Source of the DNA: Apostichopus japonicus
Taxonomy: Eukaryota; Echinodermata; Holothuroidea; Aspidochirotida; Stichopodidae
NCBI RefSeq assembly: GCF_037975245.1
Contig: NC_092573.1
Span: 3,969,501 to 4,029,500, forward strand
Direction: 5' to 3'
Length of the DNA: 60,000 nt
The position numbers and the translations under genes are program-made. Positions 45,301-56,956 of the stretch are shown piece by piece (positions within the stretch are counted from its first letter, which is position 1; each line of letters begins with the position of its first letter). The notes beneath the pieces are model-generated. The model had not been told where the DNA came from and ran no database searches. It worked only from the letters and a program-made list of their open reading frames with translations.

Positions 45301-47882
45301 GATCAAAAGAAGAAAGAACAAAAAGTTTAGCATAAATACAAATCGTGTTTCTTATCTGCACTTATTTTTATTTCCATGTTATTTCTATACTGCTGAAAAT
45401 GCTAGACTCACTCTTTAACCGATAAAAAAAAAACTTCAATGAACATTCTGTTACTCAAGCCTTTATTAGATTACTCTTGGGTTTAGTACTCAATTTTTAC
45501 AACCTGATACACTTTTGGAGAATGCAGGCCACTGCATTCAAGATTAAAATTTGACTAGCATAAAGTCTACTAACTATTTAGCAACTGTACAAGCCTATCA
45601 GTGACAACTTATCAGAAATGTTGCTGAAAATCCATCATGGTTGCTATTTTGTAGGAATGATACTTAGTAGTAGGCTTAGGCATTTTTATGTAAATATTAA
45701 TGTCCTTCATAATTCCTGTGAAGTTGTGATGAAGCAACAGACTATGAAGTACCTGAAACAAAAACTACAACCTCCAGAGTAAGGGACAAATAGCCAAGGC
45801 CTGTATGCAAAATGCTTTAATAAACTAAAACATGTATATTGGGCTGGCTGAGAAAAGAGGCATTCCTGTTCCCTGTTCAGTCCGAATGTAACAGTCTGGT
45901 TGTTAATTTTTTGAGATATAATTCATACCCTGGACTAGTAGTAGGCCTAACTGACTATGCTAATCTTAGAGTGAGTAACTTAGACTTAGAGGGATGACAT
46001 AGGACCATTCCCTTAAAATGTTGACAATATCATCTAGGAGTTCTGGTCCAGCATTCTATATGTTTGAGATAGTACATATGATTAGTCTAAGGGCTAACAC
46101 TGTGCTGCACCTATACTAGTATAACATGTCATGACTTATGGATTCTTCTGTAAATAACCTAGCATAAATTGTGTAGGTTCGCCAAAAACTGACAGAAGCA
46201 TGCAATGAGACCCTGAAAAACGATTGCAGTTTGATACTTGGGTAATCCTACACAAGCACGCCTAAAATGGAAGTATTACTTCTAGAACTGACATGTAACC
46301 CCAATGAAGGTATCCCATGTTTCCACTGTGAAACGTTCTCATAATCTACCTTCAGCAACTAACTAGTAATGATACTGTCGTGTAACATGTATAGCTTAGG
46401 CCTAGTAACGTTACCCTGGACAGTGGTCTATAGCATTTGCAATTGTTTACGAAATATACATGAAATTTACGAGCACTAGCAGTCAAACCGTAACCGGCCA
46501 ACCCAGTAAATCGTAAGTGACGAAAATTAGGAAGCCAAATATGGAAATATGAGACATAGACTGAATAGACATGCTTACGTGATCTTCTCATAAAACGAAG
46601 TAGCCGACTCAGATACCATCGATTTATCAAGTTCAATGCTTACAGATGAGTTTGTACTCGACTCGTTGTACGAAGTGCACGTTATGATAGTAATGTAATG
46701 TACGGCCAACCTATGCATATGCCATTGAACTGCACGATGAACAATGAGTGCTGCATTGATATGATATGTTGTATACGGACAACTATTGTGGTCTTTGGTT
46801 GTATTTAAGTTGGTATAATCAATTTTCTTCTGTAAAGTTAAAGCCCGATTTCATGTAGTTGTTTAACTTTTGCAATGTGTTACGTGTAAACATATTCAAC
46901 TTTACTTGTATATATGACTGGCAGGAGTTTTGGCAGAAGCTTTCTTCATGTTATCTATGATTACGATAAAAACGACACGACAAGGAAGTGCATTTATTGA
47001 AGCATTACATTTACCCTCGTACTCATCGCGCGCGATGATCGATCAACCAGTTTTCAAGTTCAAGGTTCATTCATATGCCGACCCTGTAAAGGATATTACA
47101 ATGCACAATATATGTACACGTTGCCTTAATTTTGTTATCAGTTTCGGCATCATATTAGGCATGCTGAAATTTGCGTAATATGTTGCCCCTAACTTTTGGA
47201 GACTTAAATTAGACAATTAATGTCTCAATAAAGAGAAACCCTTCGCTGATTAAAGCAATTACTGTTTGAAGTTTGATGGCAATAATTGGCTACCGTTTAC
47301 AACCACACTGGACTGCACTGTACATATCTGCGATTGAAAATGATGATCAAGCTAATTAGAACAATTTAGAGTTGCTCTGTGATAGTGCACGCAGCGAGCT
47401 GCTACTCTAAGCAGCTCCCTGGTGCAAGAATATACAACTTTGTGAGTTCAGGTCTAGTATACTTTGTGTTTTTAAATATTAACCTTAATTTAGAATGCCG
47501 GAATGTGCACACTTATTCAGGCCTAATAAGTTTCGGCCTACTGGAGTTTAATGTTAAACTTGGTTTAACACTTATAAACGTTATTGTAGATTCATGTAAA
47601 CATCAGAGGTCAAGATCATTTGAGGTGACTATATAGAGGTCGAAGTTTATGCAAATCTCGCAAACACAATAATTCAAAAACTATAGGCTTCGGATGAACG
47701 TCATGCTTGCTATGCCAGATACGTGTCCATACGAACCTAAAGGTCATTTGAGGTAACGAGAGGTAAAAAACCTTACAAATATGATAAAACAAAAGAAAAG
47801 CGTGTATGTATATAAGCCATGAGAACACCATGAAACACTACTGATCTCTTAAACTCAAGAATTGCAAAAATTTGGAAATAAT
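39301..47882. other. gene-poor stretch
   Basis: No coding exon is supported in 8.6 kb. A compound microsatellite (ATGT)n(GTAC)n(TATA)n lies at 41092-41155. TACTGTACAGTA words are frequent. Short TA-rich and ATG-rich frames here lack composition or splice signals typical of exons. Confidence 0.5.
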
Positions 47883-48095
47883 CAGGGGCGTATCCAGGAT
47901 TTTCTGACCCGGGGGGCGCGAATTACTATCTAAGCGGAGCGCCACCATCTGTTGGCACGCAGCGTGCAAGAAAATTTCTGGGTTTGATACCCCCCAGATC
48001 ACCGGAAATGGCACTTCTCGGGCTTGAAATGACCAACCAGATGTACACTTTTGCCTGAGAACCAAGATTTTCCCAATAGTTTTTTTTTCCATCCA
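47883..48095 (+). mobile_element. fragment of a small terminal-inverted-repeat element
   Basis: Begins CAGGGGCGTATCCAGG, matching the terminus of the element at 30767-31026. It continues with ACTATCTAAGCGGAGCGCCA and CCAGATCACCGGAAATGGCA blocks also found there. The opposite end was not found, so the right boundary is approximate. Confidence 0.55.
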
Positions 48096-48693
48096 TAACG
48101 TTTTTGAAGATTGTCACCATGCAGTCACACATCATGTTCGACCTCATCGCATCTCCTGTGGATCATTGCTTTTTGTAGGTGATTCTACGTCGCGGCCCAC
48201 AATACCCGTAAGCCCCACTTTTCAAGGTTTTAAGCCCATTATTTGTTCAGAATTTGAAAATTCACAATTCTCGTGAATAAATTCACTTCAAAATATACCC
48301 ATAATGTTGCACAAAATTTCATCTATGGACAACCAATACAGAAAAACCTCCTTCAACCCCTAACAGACCGGTCAAAATTGCACCAGTAGAGGGAAGTATG
48401 ATGAAGAATCAGGGAATTTCCGAAAATTCAGACACAGTTAATTTATTGGTGTACAAATGTTAAAACCTCTTATAACGGTTACTATAAAACTTCGTTGAAG
48501 GAAATGAAAAAATACCAGATATTTCCGAAACCGAACACTACACACATCTACAGTTTGGAGGCTGTTCATCCCTGAACGCCATTTTCATTCTCACTGATAT
48601 GATGTGATATCTGCTGTTTGCTTTAAAAATTCGAATAATTGAAATGAGACTGAAATAAGTAACTAACATCTGTTTATTGTGCACTGCTCCAAC

Positions 48694-48935
48694 AGTGGCG
48701 TAACGATGAGCCTGGGGCTCCTGGCCCAAAGGGGCCACCTATCAGGAGGTCCAAGCCGAACGGCGTCTGCAGAAATGTTTACAAGGGGGGAAGGATCAGT
48801 AGGTCATAAAGGTGTAACACACTACTTGATACTATCTAAGCGGAGCGCCACCATCAGTTGGCGCGGAGCGTACGACGATTTTTTTTGCCAAAAAATACTC
48901 CTAGATCATCGGAAAGACACTTCCCGTCCAAGTTT
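48694..48935 (+). mobile_element. related repeat with different terminus
   Basis: Starts CAGTGGCGTAACGATGAGCC, a different end type. From about 48831 it carries the ACTATCTAAGCGGAGCGCCA block and a diverged TCATCGGAAAGACACTTC block. A reversed piece with the same GTTACGCTACT-type end lies near 56105-56185. Confidence 0.45.
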
Positions 48936-49446
48936 TTTTATTTTTTATTTCCAGGCCCCCCCCCCCCTTACTGTATGGAGTATAATGGAGACTAATGTAC
49001 AAATACAGTAATCAAACCTTAGCATAGGCCTAATTTCGGCTGAAACTTTGTCTCCATCTAAGCCTACTTTCCTGTGCTTTTTTATTTACCTGATACACCG
49101 AAGGCATCTTTATTCTTACCTTTTATTATTATATTTATATGAAAGCCCTGCCTTCTTTTTCAAATGAGCGCAGTTTCAAGTCTGTTGGGTGTTGGGTTAT
49201 TGTTTCAGAATTTTTCAAAAAATCATGTCCCGATGTTGTACTCAGTACCACATTGGCTGGAATTGGGTTTTAAATTATATTATATTTGATTATAATAATA
49301 AATAGCACAACTAGCTCGATACAGACATTAATACCCAGTGAGCCCGTGATCATGATGTCCGTATTCCGTATCACGTGAAAATATATATATTGTCTTTTTC
49401 AGTCTTTGCATGAGTTTTTCTTTCCCAGTAAAACGGGCCTCCCTAT

Positions 49447-49510
49447 ACACGCTAAGAACTGTTGGGCAAATTTAGTTGGGTAATAATTTTTTTGGCAAAA
49501 ATTGCCCAAC
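49447..49510. repeat. short hairpin repeat related to the 55.7-kb palindrome
   Basis: ACACGCTAAGAAC is followed by arms GTTGGGCAA and TTGCCCAAC (49461-49469, 49502-49510). The same words occur in reverse near 56043-56079, suggesting one MITE family. Confidence 0.5.
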
Positions 49511-51438
49511 TTCTGAGAGGAACTTACTCTGTTTGCAAGCAAAATGTTGCTTCATGCACTTAGCAAAGGGTTTGTGCCAAATAGTTGAGCACAAAGAGTG
49601 TTGCATCCAACAAATTCGTTTGGCCTTCATTGTTCTGCACTGCAATCGCACCATACCGTACCTGTGCGCAGTCAACTCAAGCTCCGAAAACAAACGGTGA
49701 TTTGTCGTAATACTTGCTCTATGGCCGTAATTCATCATGTCAGAGCCTGAAGTCAAATCAATTCTCACCTGATGGGGAATGGATGAGCTAATAGAGACTT
49801 TTGAAGGTAGTTATTTGTAATTTCCTTCGCCAAAACCGTAAAACCGTGCTTGTGCGACATACACGATTTTAACTTTCGTCCGTTGGCCTAACGCGAGGCT
49901 AGGTCGCCGTTACTATTGGTTGTAGGCATATACGTTAGCCTAGAAGTAGTAACAGTAAGTAACAGTAACGTTTTAAAATTTAGCTTGGCAAGTAGGTATT
50001 ATTAGTGTTAAGATGTAATGTGAAGTCTTATGAATATGATAATGAGCTAGGCTAGTAGTAGTACACAGAAACTGTGGTCACGCTCCACCGAAAGTATGCA
50101 CCAAGGGCCTAGTCTTGGCCAGACATTTCGTACTCATTCTTTGTGATAGTGATGATCTGGTGAGCCTAACACCATGATTAGCCTAGGCCTAGTTACAGAG
50201 TTTTTACCAGTTGAAATGTTGCTTAGGCCTAGGTTGCAATTGAGACCTGTAATAGGCTAGCTATGCTGGATTGCTGGAGGTACAACATAGAACCAGGCCT
50301 TGTCCCAGCCTACCACTATATTACCACGCAGTTATGGTTTAGTTACTTTCCTCTAGTCTTATTGGGAAGTTGCTGCCACTGGGGGAGGGGGTGTCCCATG
50401 CATGACCACTTTGTAAAGCTCGAGCCTGTATAACACTTGGCCTAGGCCGACATTGTGTGAACAAAAAGGACAATTACCCGTTCTTCGAGTTCTTTAAGGA
50501 AAATCTGTCACATTATAAGCATAAATCCTTTACTTATTTGAAAATCGTGCAGTACTATGAGTTGCTATATCAATTTCCAATCTGTTTTCATTCTGTATGG
50601 CCTAGTCTGTTCCTCGATTTTATGTAAACATTTCTTTATTAAACTATCTTAGCAGCACAAATATAGTGTTCAGATTACATTGATAAAATCAGTCAAATCC
50701 AAACCCGCTACGTACAGCAGTTTCGTTGTTGTAAATCAAGCCTCAAAAGCGCAGCACAATAGGTTACTGTAGTGTAATCAAATAGAACTTGCATGTTTAA
50801 CTGAGACTGCTCTGTTTCATTGTTATGATTCTGCTGTGTGGCAAATAGTAACGCGTACAATACTACAATAGCTGTAGGTTGGATATGCGCAAATATGTTG
50901 GCGATTGTAGGCCTATGTAGGTTAACTATATGAACCGATGTATTATGAAAGTTTGTTATTGTAGTTTGCATGACTATCATGATAATATGGTTGGTTTTTG
51001 GAAAATTATAAGAAACTATTAAAAGTACAATTTTAAATTTTCTATCAGGAATAGGCCTATTTGTTAGAGATTTGCCTGCACCAAATAGAAATAAAGCGCC
51101 GTGCGGGATTTTTTAATAAGTGCCAGGCGGAAATTCTTAGGGCTGGGTGGAGGCGCCCGACAGGGGCACATCTCTGGAAGGAAAATGGACATCTGACAAG
51201 ATTGCTTGTTTTGATTTTTTATATTACAGGAGCAGGCTCTTGTTTTGTTAGTATTTACAGGAATGGTGGTCTATGTTTTCTTTGATTTGCATTCAGTTGG
51301 TCTTTTAAAGCCACCCAGGTTACCAATTTCAAACATTGGTCAGTAGTTTTCTCAAATTGTTTTGATCACATTATTCATATAAATATGAATAGGTGTTAAA
51401 GTAATAATGTTTTCTTTTTTGTTTGTTGTTTCTTTCAG

Positions 51439-51548
51439 ACAATGAGATCGACCTTGAATCATTCAAACTTCTTGATGAAACTTCACTGAAAGAGCTGATT
51501 CCAAAAGTTGGCCTCCGTGTCAAGTTTGCCTACAGATTGAAAATCTAT
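51439..51548 (+). CDS. SAM-domain exon (C-terminal half of a sterile alpha motif)
   Basis: A strong acceptor (TTTCTTTCAG) opens a 110-nt exon that begins with two bases of a split codon and ends in phase 0 at GTTAGT. It encodes 36 residues with the typical SAM pattern: NEIDLESFKLLDETSLKELI, then PKVGLRVKFAYRLKIY. The acidic turn, the Leu-Leu-Asp core and the final helix after GLR are all recognisable. SAM domains mediate protein-protein or RNA binding. The N-terminal half must be in an upstream exon not found. With the exons at 53369 and 54006 the phases agree, giving a gene like the SAMD3-like group abundant in fish and invertebrate deuterostomes. Confidence 0.6.
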
Positions 51549-51809
51549 GTTAGTATTATGACCACTGTTTCTGCATAAAATTACTTAACTACTTATAGTT
51601 ACTATCATGTTATTAGTATGCTTCAAGTGTCTGGCTACATTACAAGTGACAAGTGAGAAGCTCTTCTCGGTCATTACAGGAGACACAAACATTGAGCAAT
51701 TCCCTTAATCAACTGTCTTTGACTTCTGTTTCAGCATATATTTTTCACCCCTAAAAATTTGGGCATCCCATCCCTGCAGTAAAATGGAAATGGCAACCCA
51801 TGATTTAGG

Positions 51810-52289
51810 AGTGAAATTTTTGTTTCTTGTAGCAAGATTAGAGATACTAAATTAAGAAGCTTTCAGTACAAGTTTATCCATCGTATCATTGCTACAAATA
51901 GTTTTCTTAGTAAAATTAACATTATTGACGACCCAAGTTGCAGTTTTTGTGGTGAGTCTACTGAAACTTTAGACCACCTTTACTGGTGCTGTAGCGAAGT
52001 TGGAGATATTTGGAACAAAATATATCTTGAAATCTTTAATTCAAAAGTTGAAGTTGAGTACGAACACGTGTGTTTTGGTTATGATTACGAGAACAAAATG
52101 AAATGGTATAGCCTGACAATGTTTTATGCCAAATATTATATTTACCTTTGCAGAATTAACAAAAGCGTTCCAAGTTATGATATTTTCAAGCATAAGCTGT
52201 CATTTTTCTTGAGTGCTGAAATGTATATACTTATCAATAACAAAAAGCACAAAAAAATTAAACTGCTAAGAGATTCTTTGCATTATTGA
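51810..52289 (+). pseudogene. LINE ORF2 C-terminal fragment
   Basis: 159 codons open to TGA at 52287-52289. It shows the typical C-terminal features of L1/Tx1-like ORF2 proteins: KLRSFQYKFIHRIIATN, the zinc-knuckle-like CSFCGESTETLDHLYWCC and a downstream W (IWNKIY). The reverse transcriptase and endonuclease were lost by 5' truncation, so it cannot move itself. The undamaged frame suggests a fairly recent insertion. Confidence 0.8.
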
Positions 52290-52395
52290 TAAAGGAAATG
52301 CCCTTTTGGTGTCATGAAGCGAACTTTTTCTTTCTTTTCAACTTAATATGTTGTGCAGAAGAGATGGATGCAAATAAAAATTTCGAAAAAAAAAA
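51810..52395 (+). mobile_element. 5'-truncated LINE with target-site duplication
   Basis: Bounded by an 11-bp direct repeat CATGATTTAGG (51799-51809 and 52396-52406) and ending in an A-rich tail, the signature of target-primed insertion. Inside is an intact frame (51810-52289) encoding the C-terminus of a LINE ORF2. It lies in the first intron of the SAM-domain gene, same orientation, and carries no RT domain. Confidence 0.85.
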
Positions 52396-52448
52396 CATGA
52401 TTTAGGGCAGTGCACTAACGATGGGTTTATGCAACTATTTTTAAAGCA

Positions 52449-52886
52449 GCATTTTGCGTTAGGTCGCTTTTTTCCACCTTTTTAACATGTGCATCGATTT
52501 TTTTAGATGTATCAATCATAAAACAGCAAACTAAGATACCATCCAAGTTTCACCCTGCCAAGAGCGTTAATTAGCGAGTAATTAACGATTTATGTCGATA
52601 ACGAGTAAAAGTGTCCTCGACAAAGTTTTCATATCTCCAAATCCACTAGTTTGAATTCCACCAATCAGTGAATAGTATGTTTATTCATGAGCATTTTGCG
52701 TTTGGTCGCCGTTTTCTACTTTTTTGACATGTCCATCGAGTTTTTTACATACATCAAATCACAAAACAGCAAATTAAGATATTAGCCAAGTTTTTCCCTG
52801 CCAAAAACGTTAATTGGCGAGTATTCCACATACAAAATTAATCGCATTCAGTTCCCAAACCCACTAGTTTGAATTCAACCAATCAG
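52449..52886 (+). repeat. tandem duplication of a ~242-bp unit
   Basis: Copy one (52449-52668) and copy two (52691-52886) start GCATTTTGCGTT and end ACCAATCAG. They share ACATGTSCATCGA, AAAACAGCAAA, GTTAATTRGCGAGTA and CCACTAGTTTGAATTC. Copies differ by numerous substitutions and a ~24-base indel, so the duplication is old. Each copy ends with a CCAAT-type box. Confidence 0.8.
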
Positions 52887-53368
52887 AGATGCTGGTTTAG
52901 TTATGAGCCGTGGCTAAAAATAGATTCAAGACTTTGCGTTGGTACAACCAGGGAGTTGTGATGCAACTGCCTGGTACAACTGCCATATAGACTGTACACA
53001 AATCAAGCGTGGTGTTATATTACGTATCTGTCAATGACGTTCGTAGTGTTTAAATATTCATATTATGGGCGAGGTTTATTGGGTTCCCAACGGAAAATAT
53101 CTTGGAGAACAACAAAGTTGAAAGTTGCAATTTTTTCGACTTTTATGCCACCATTTGAAGTAAAATATAAATAGATAAGCTAGTTATGTATGTCGTTATG
53201 GCATAGTGGAGTCAGTGAGGTTGAGAAAAATCATAGAAAAGGACGCAAAATGCTGCTTTAAAACCCTGCAAATTTGTATACCAGTCTATATGTACATTTT
53301 TATTTTCTGCGTTTCGACAGTGACAGAAGAGGAACTTGGATTTTTTTGCTCTGCCATATGTATTTCAG

Positions 53369-53446
53369 AGTCGGCACAAGAGAAAGAAGGGCAGAGGATC
53401 GATGTCATTTTCTGCTGGTGTAAAGGCATTCATAGACATCCGATCT
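53369..53446 (+). CDS. candidate middle exon of the SAM-domain gene
   Basis: 78 nt between an acceptor (ATGTATTTCAG) and a consensus donor (GTAAGT at 53447), phase 0 at both ends. It matches the phase-0 end of the SAM exon and the phase-0 start of the last exon. It encodes 26 residues beginning SRHKRKKGRGS, a basic nuclear-signal-like patch, then VKAFIDIRS. An alternative upstream acceptor near 53320 would use another frame. Relatives of this family usually have a much longer middle part, so the call depends on phase agreement. Confidence 0.35.
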
Positions 53447-54005
53447 GTAAGTATTGAATATTCATTCAGTTAATAGATGATGATGGTGGCTGGATATTTA
53501 TACATATCTGTTGGCACCCATGTGACCATATGTGAACCTACACTTGTGATATGCCACGAATTGCTGTTAAACCAAGATTTATCTTCAGACTGGTCCAGCA
53601 TATCCAATACCCACAATATTTATAGCATTATTTGTTATTACACAGTTAGTAGATATTGATATGTCAAGGTCAGCATCACAAGCTTTTTCATATCTTTGAT
53701 GGTATCATCGGTCAACAGGGGATATCATGAATTTTGGTGTCACAAAATGTTTGGTATTGTCAATGTTTTTTCATTACAGTGATGTCTACTCAGTTGCAAA
53801 TATCAGTAAGCCATTTGTCTGATATGCATTCATTTATACTAATAACAAAACTTTATTATAGATATTGTGAAATAAATTATTGGCCTACACTTTTTCCATC
53901 CTTATATATGCCATAAGTCTGTTTGTCCATCTGTCTGTTGATCAGCTGTGTCTCTCTTTCAGTCAGCATTTATGTGAATGATTTATACATCCTTTATAAT
54001 TACAG

Positions 54006-54326
54006 AACGTGACAAACGTCAAGTCCTTTTGTGGAGATATAGATGAAACGGTACATCCACAGCCATTTACTGTAGTTCTTTGGGACTTAAAGCAGAAGTC
54101 TCGTCAATTTTTTGAGCTGATTGAGAGAACGCCTCTTCCTGCAACGTCACTGCTGAAAGCCATTGACACATGCTTCAAGATGCACTTTGTGTTCGATATT
54201 GAGTATCAACCTGACTGTGAGGCATCATGGCAATCTCTGCAAAGCATTATTTATGAGTTGATCACAGCTATCATAAAGGAAATAAGCTCTGTGAAGGCTT
54301 TCCGTGCCTATTACAACTCAATGTAA
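54006..54326 (+). CDS. last exon of SAM-domain (SAMD3-like) gene
   Basis: Opens after TAATTACAG in phase 0 and runs 106 codons to TAA. The sequence has the hallmark order of the C-terminal domain seen in SAM-domain proteins annotated SAMD3-like in fish and echinoderms: HPQPFTVVLWD, RQFFELIERT, SLLKAIDTCFKMHFVFDIEY, then WQSLQSIIYEL. The function of this domain is unknown to me. Family membership rests on memory of the pattern. The residue spacing agrees well and there is no internal damage. The nearest clear poly(A) signal downstream is AATAAA at 55635-55640, about 1.3 kb away. Confidence 0.6.
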   Translation, partial: NVTNVKSFCGDIDETVHPQPFTVVLWDLKQKSRQFFELIERTPLPATSLLKAIDTCFKMHFVFDIEYQPDCEASWQSLQSIIYELITAIIKEISSVKAFRAYYNSM

Positions 54327-55725
54327 AGTATTATACCACTAGCTGCTATTACGTGTAACTGCCTGCATTGATAACCCTGTTCTACTGTGTAGGTTGTAGC
54401 TTTTCTGTTGTAAGTTCTATAATGGACTTTGTTTGCTGTAATGATTAAGTTGCTTTTCATGAATATTATGTGTTAGTTGATCACTTTCATCCAACATGAC
54501 TTGACTAGTTTGATGGTTAAGATTGAATTGTTTACCTGAATATTATTATTAATATAGCAGTTGATTATGATTGAATAGCTTGATTGTGATATTATGTATC
54601 ATTGTTTATGACTGATTGGTTTGGTTACCATTGCCTTGTTGGTACTGATTTATTATGTAAGCTACATGACTGACTAGTTTGACATCACAAATACTATGAT
54701 AGTTAATTACAATTGATTAGCTTGATCAACAGTTAGCATAAAGATATTTCATGGGTTATTCATTGTAAGTTAGATCAACATAACATGTAATTACCATATA
54801 ATGATTTATTTGTTCAACTACATGAGTGATTCAAGTCTTTGACCATCAGTATATGGTGGGTTTTGTTGGTCAACATTAATGTTTAATTGATTGGTTTCTT
54901 AATTAGTATTGAAGTCCTCAGATAGAGTGGTAGTTATAAACCTGTTATTTTGATGAATTCTATATTTAGGCATAGATACTTTATATGAGGTAGAAAGTAT
55001 ATCATAAGTCATATGACATCAGCAGAGGCTATAAAAACTTAGGTACTCTGCCTGTACATGCAGGGATTGCAAAGTCAAGAAGCATTTGGATATATATATA
55101 GCTCAATTTCAAAAGCCCTCCATGTATTGTGTTCCAGGCCCTGAGATTTTCCTGACCTGGCATACAATGAAAACTTAATTGGAACGATTAAGATATGTTT
55201 GTTAAAACTGTGACTTAACATCTACCACGCCTGAAAAACAAACAGTTATAATAATAACAACAACAACGATATATTAGCTTTTTCAATTAAATAGAGTAGT
55301 GAAAGGGATGACCTCACTATGAACAGGTATTTCATTAACATCATCAAACTCTTGCCATGTTAGTCAAAGATTTAGGCCTGGTTTACTTGCAAACTCTACA
55401 AAATTTACAGACCACATTTTACAGTGAATGATAACATTTTTTTTGTATCACATTTTTGTTTGTTCAATTTAAACCCAAGGTTCCAAGATAAATTCTTTTG
55501 GGGGATGTTTATGCAATCATATTATATATGTGCAGATACACTTAAAACTTATATCACAAGATAAAAAACAAAAGAATAAGTAACTGCAAGAGAACTTGTA
55601 TAAATTGCCAAATGTTGCTTAAGAGAAAGTGAAAAATAAAGCAGTTTGCGAATCAGAAACTTACTTTGGTCAATTCTGTGATTTGATTTGCATGTTTGTT
55701 ATTGCTGTATAATCTAAAAATCAAC
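54327..55725 (+). other. 3' flank of SAM-domain gene
   Basis: No further coding exon is supported. It probably holds the 3' UTR, with AATAAA at 55635-55640. It is enriched in TTGATTGG/TGACTAG-like words between 54480 and 54900. Confidence 0.4.
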
Positions 55726-56062
55726 TGTAGCAAAAAGTGACCAACATTGGAGAATATAATAGTGCTAGAAATTGGGGAAACATAGCACGTAAGAATTATT
55801 AGCACTTTTTGCTGAACTGTGTTTAGCACAGGTTTTTCCTAAACTTTTTGGTAAAAATTTTCATAAATATTGGGTAAATATGACATTGCCCATAGTTTAG
55901 CAACTCAAGTTTTGCCCAATTTTTAAGAAAAATGTTACCCAAAAGTTTAGGAAAAACCTGTGCTAAACACAGTTAAGCAAAAAATGCTAAAAAAGTTTCA
56001 CGTGCTATGTTTCCCCAATTTCTAGTAATTATATTCTTCAATGTTGGGCAATTTTTGCTACA
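55726..56062. repeat. ~340-bp inverted repeat (MITE-like palindrome)
   Basis: The left arm (55726 to about 55865) and right arm (about 55930 to 56062) are imperfect reverse complements around a ~65-bp centre. Paired blocks include TGTAGCAAAAAGTG with the reverse of AATTTTTGCTACA, CTAGAAATTGGGGAAACATA with its complement near 56010-56025, and GTGTTTAGCACAGGTTTTTC with its complement near 55950-55970. The transcript would fold into a very long hairpin. Outside the right arm lies GTTCTTAGCGTGTAC, shared in reverse with 49446. Confidence 0.85.
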
Positions 56063-56720
56063 TCGTTCTTAGCGTGTACAAAGAGGTATACCCTTTTTCT
56101 GTGCATCAGTATAGCGGGGGCCCCTTTTGGTCGGGCCCACCTGCTCAGCACGGTCCGAGCCCATAGGAGTTACGCTACTTTGCCCCACATTCTTTTCATT
56201 TCGAAAGACGCACAGTTTCAAGTTCATTACACACTGAAGGCTTCGATTCTCTATCTGCCTTAAGTTCAGGGAAGATCTTGGGATTTTTCATCGCTAGATA
56301 TTGCTAGATATCCATACAGTACAGTGCCCTTGAGACTTTTCGGGGCCTGATCTTAGGAAATTGCAAAGTCGGAAGTGGTCACACTCCATGTAGGTCAGTG
56401 CACGACCTCTAGACGTCACTAATATACCCGATCACTTGTTATCGATGAAGTGGTGTGTTGCCGGATTTTGTCAAGGTCTTGGTACTACGGGCGAAGGTCA
56501 TTGATTAAGTTTCGTAACTGATCGGGAAGCGTTTAGAGGGGTGGGGCGTAGGGTTGTGGCGCGCGTTTTCATGCAGATGGGAACAATCTCAAGAAGTGAT
56601 GGGTGCGTCATGTTCCCGACGACTCGGTCGAGTTCGAGACCAGCCACAGTGGGTTTCATAGCACAATTGTACAATTTAAGGCGTCCATACACACACACGC
56701 GTTATGATAGACCATATATA

Positions 56721-56724
<4 letters not shown>

Positions 56725-56766
<42 letters not shown>
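56725..56766. repeat. TA dinucleotide microsatellite
   Basis: An uninterrupted (TA)n run of about 40 bp. Confidence 0.9.
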
Positions 56767-56768
<2 letters not shown>

Positions 56769-56956
56769 ACATTAGTGAGAGAGGAAAATGGAAACGTCAA
56801 AAATGGAGTTGTTGGTGTAAGGGGTAGGGTGAGACACACATCCCCTCCGTAATCCTCGATTCGTCACTGGCTACCCTGTGTATATAATAGTGATCAGCGC
56901 TGTAATTACAACTGTTCCTCTTCTCTTCCCGGTGTCTTGGCGTTTATCTTCTAAAC

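Larger units (their letters stand above)
48096..51438. other. upstream region of the SAM-domain gene
   Basis: Outside the repeats listed separately, no exon could be supported. The segment 49850-50460 is rich in TAGGCCTA words. A first exon encoding the N-terminal half of the SAM domain and ending in phase 1 is expected here or farther upstream, but I could not find it. Confidence 0.35.

Noticed and set aside
46352-46636. 94-codon minus-strand frame
   Set aside because: No recognisable motif and no convincing splice signals. Length is within chance expectation for the window.
47379-47636. 85-codon plus-strand frame
   Set aside because: Mixed hydrophobic composition without domain pattern or splice sites. 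Probably chance.
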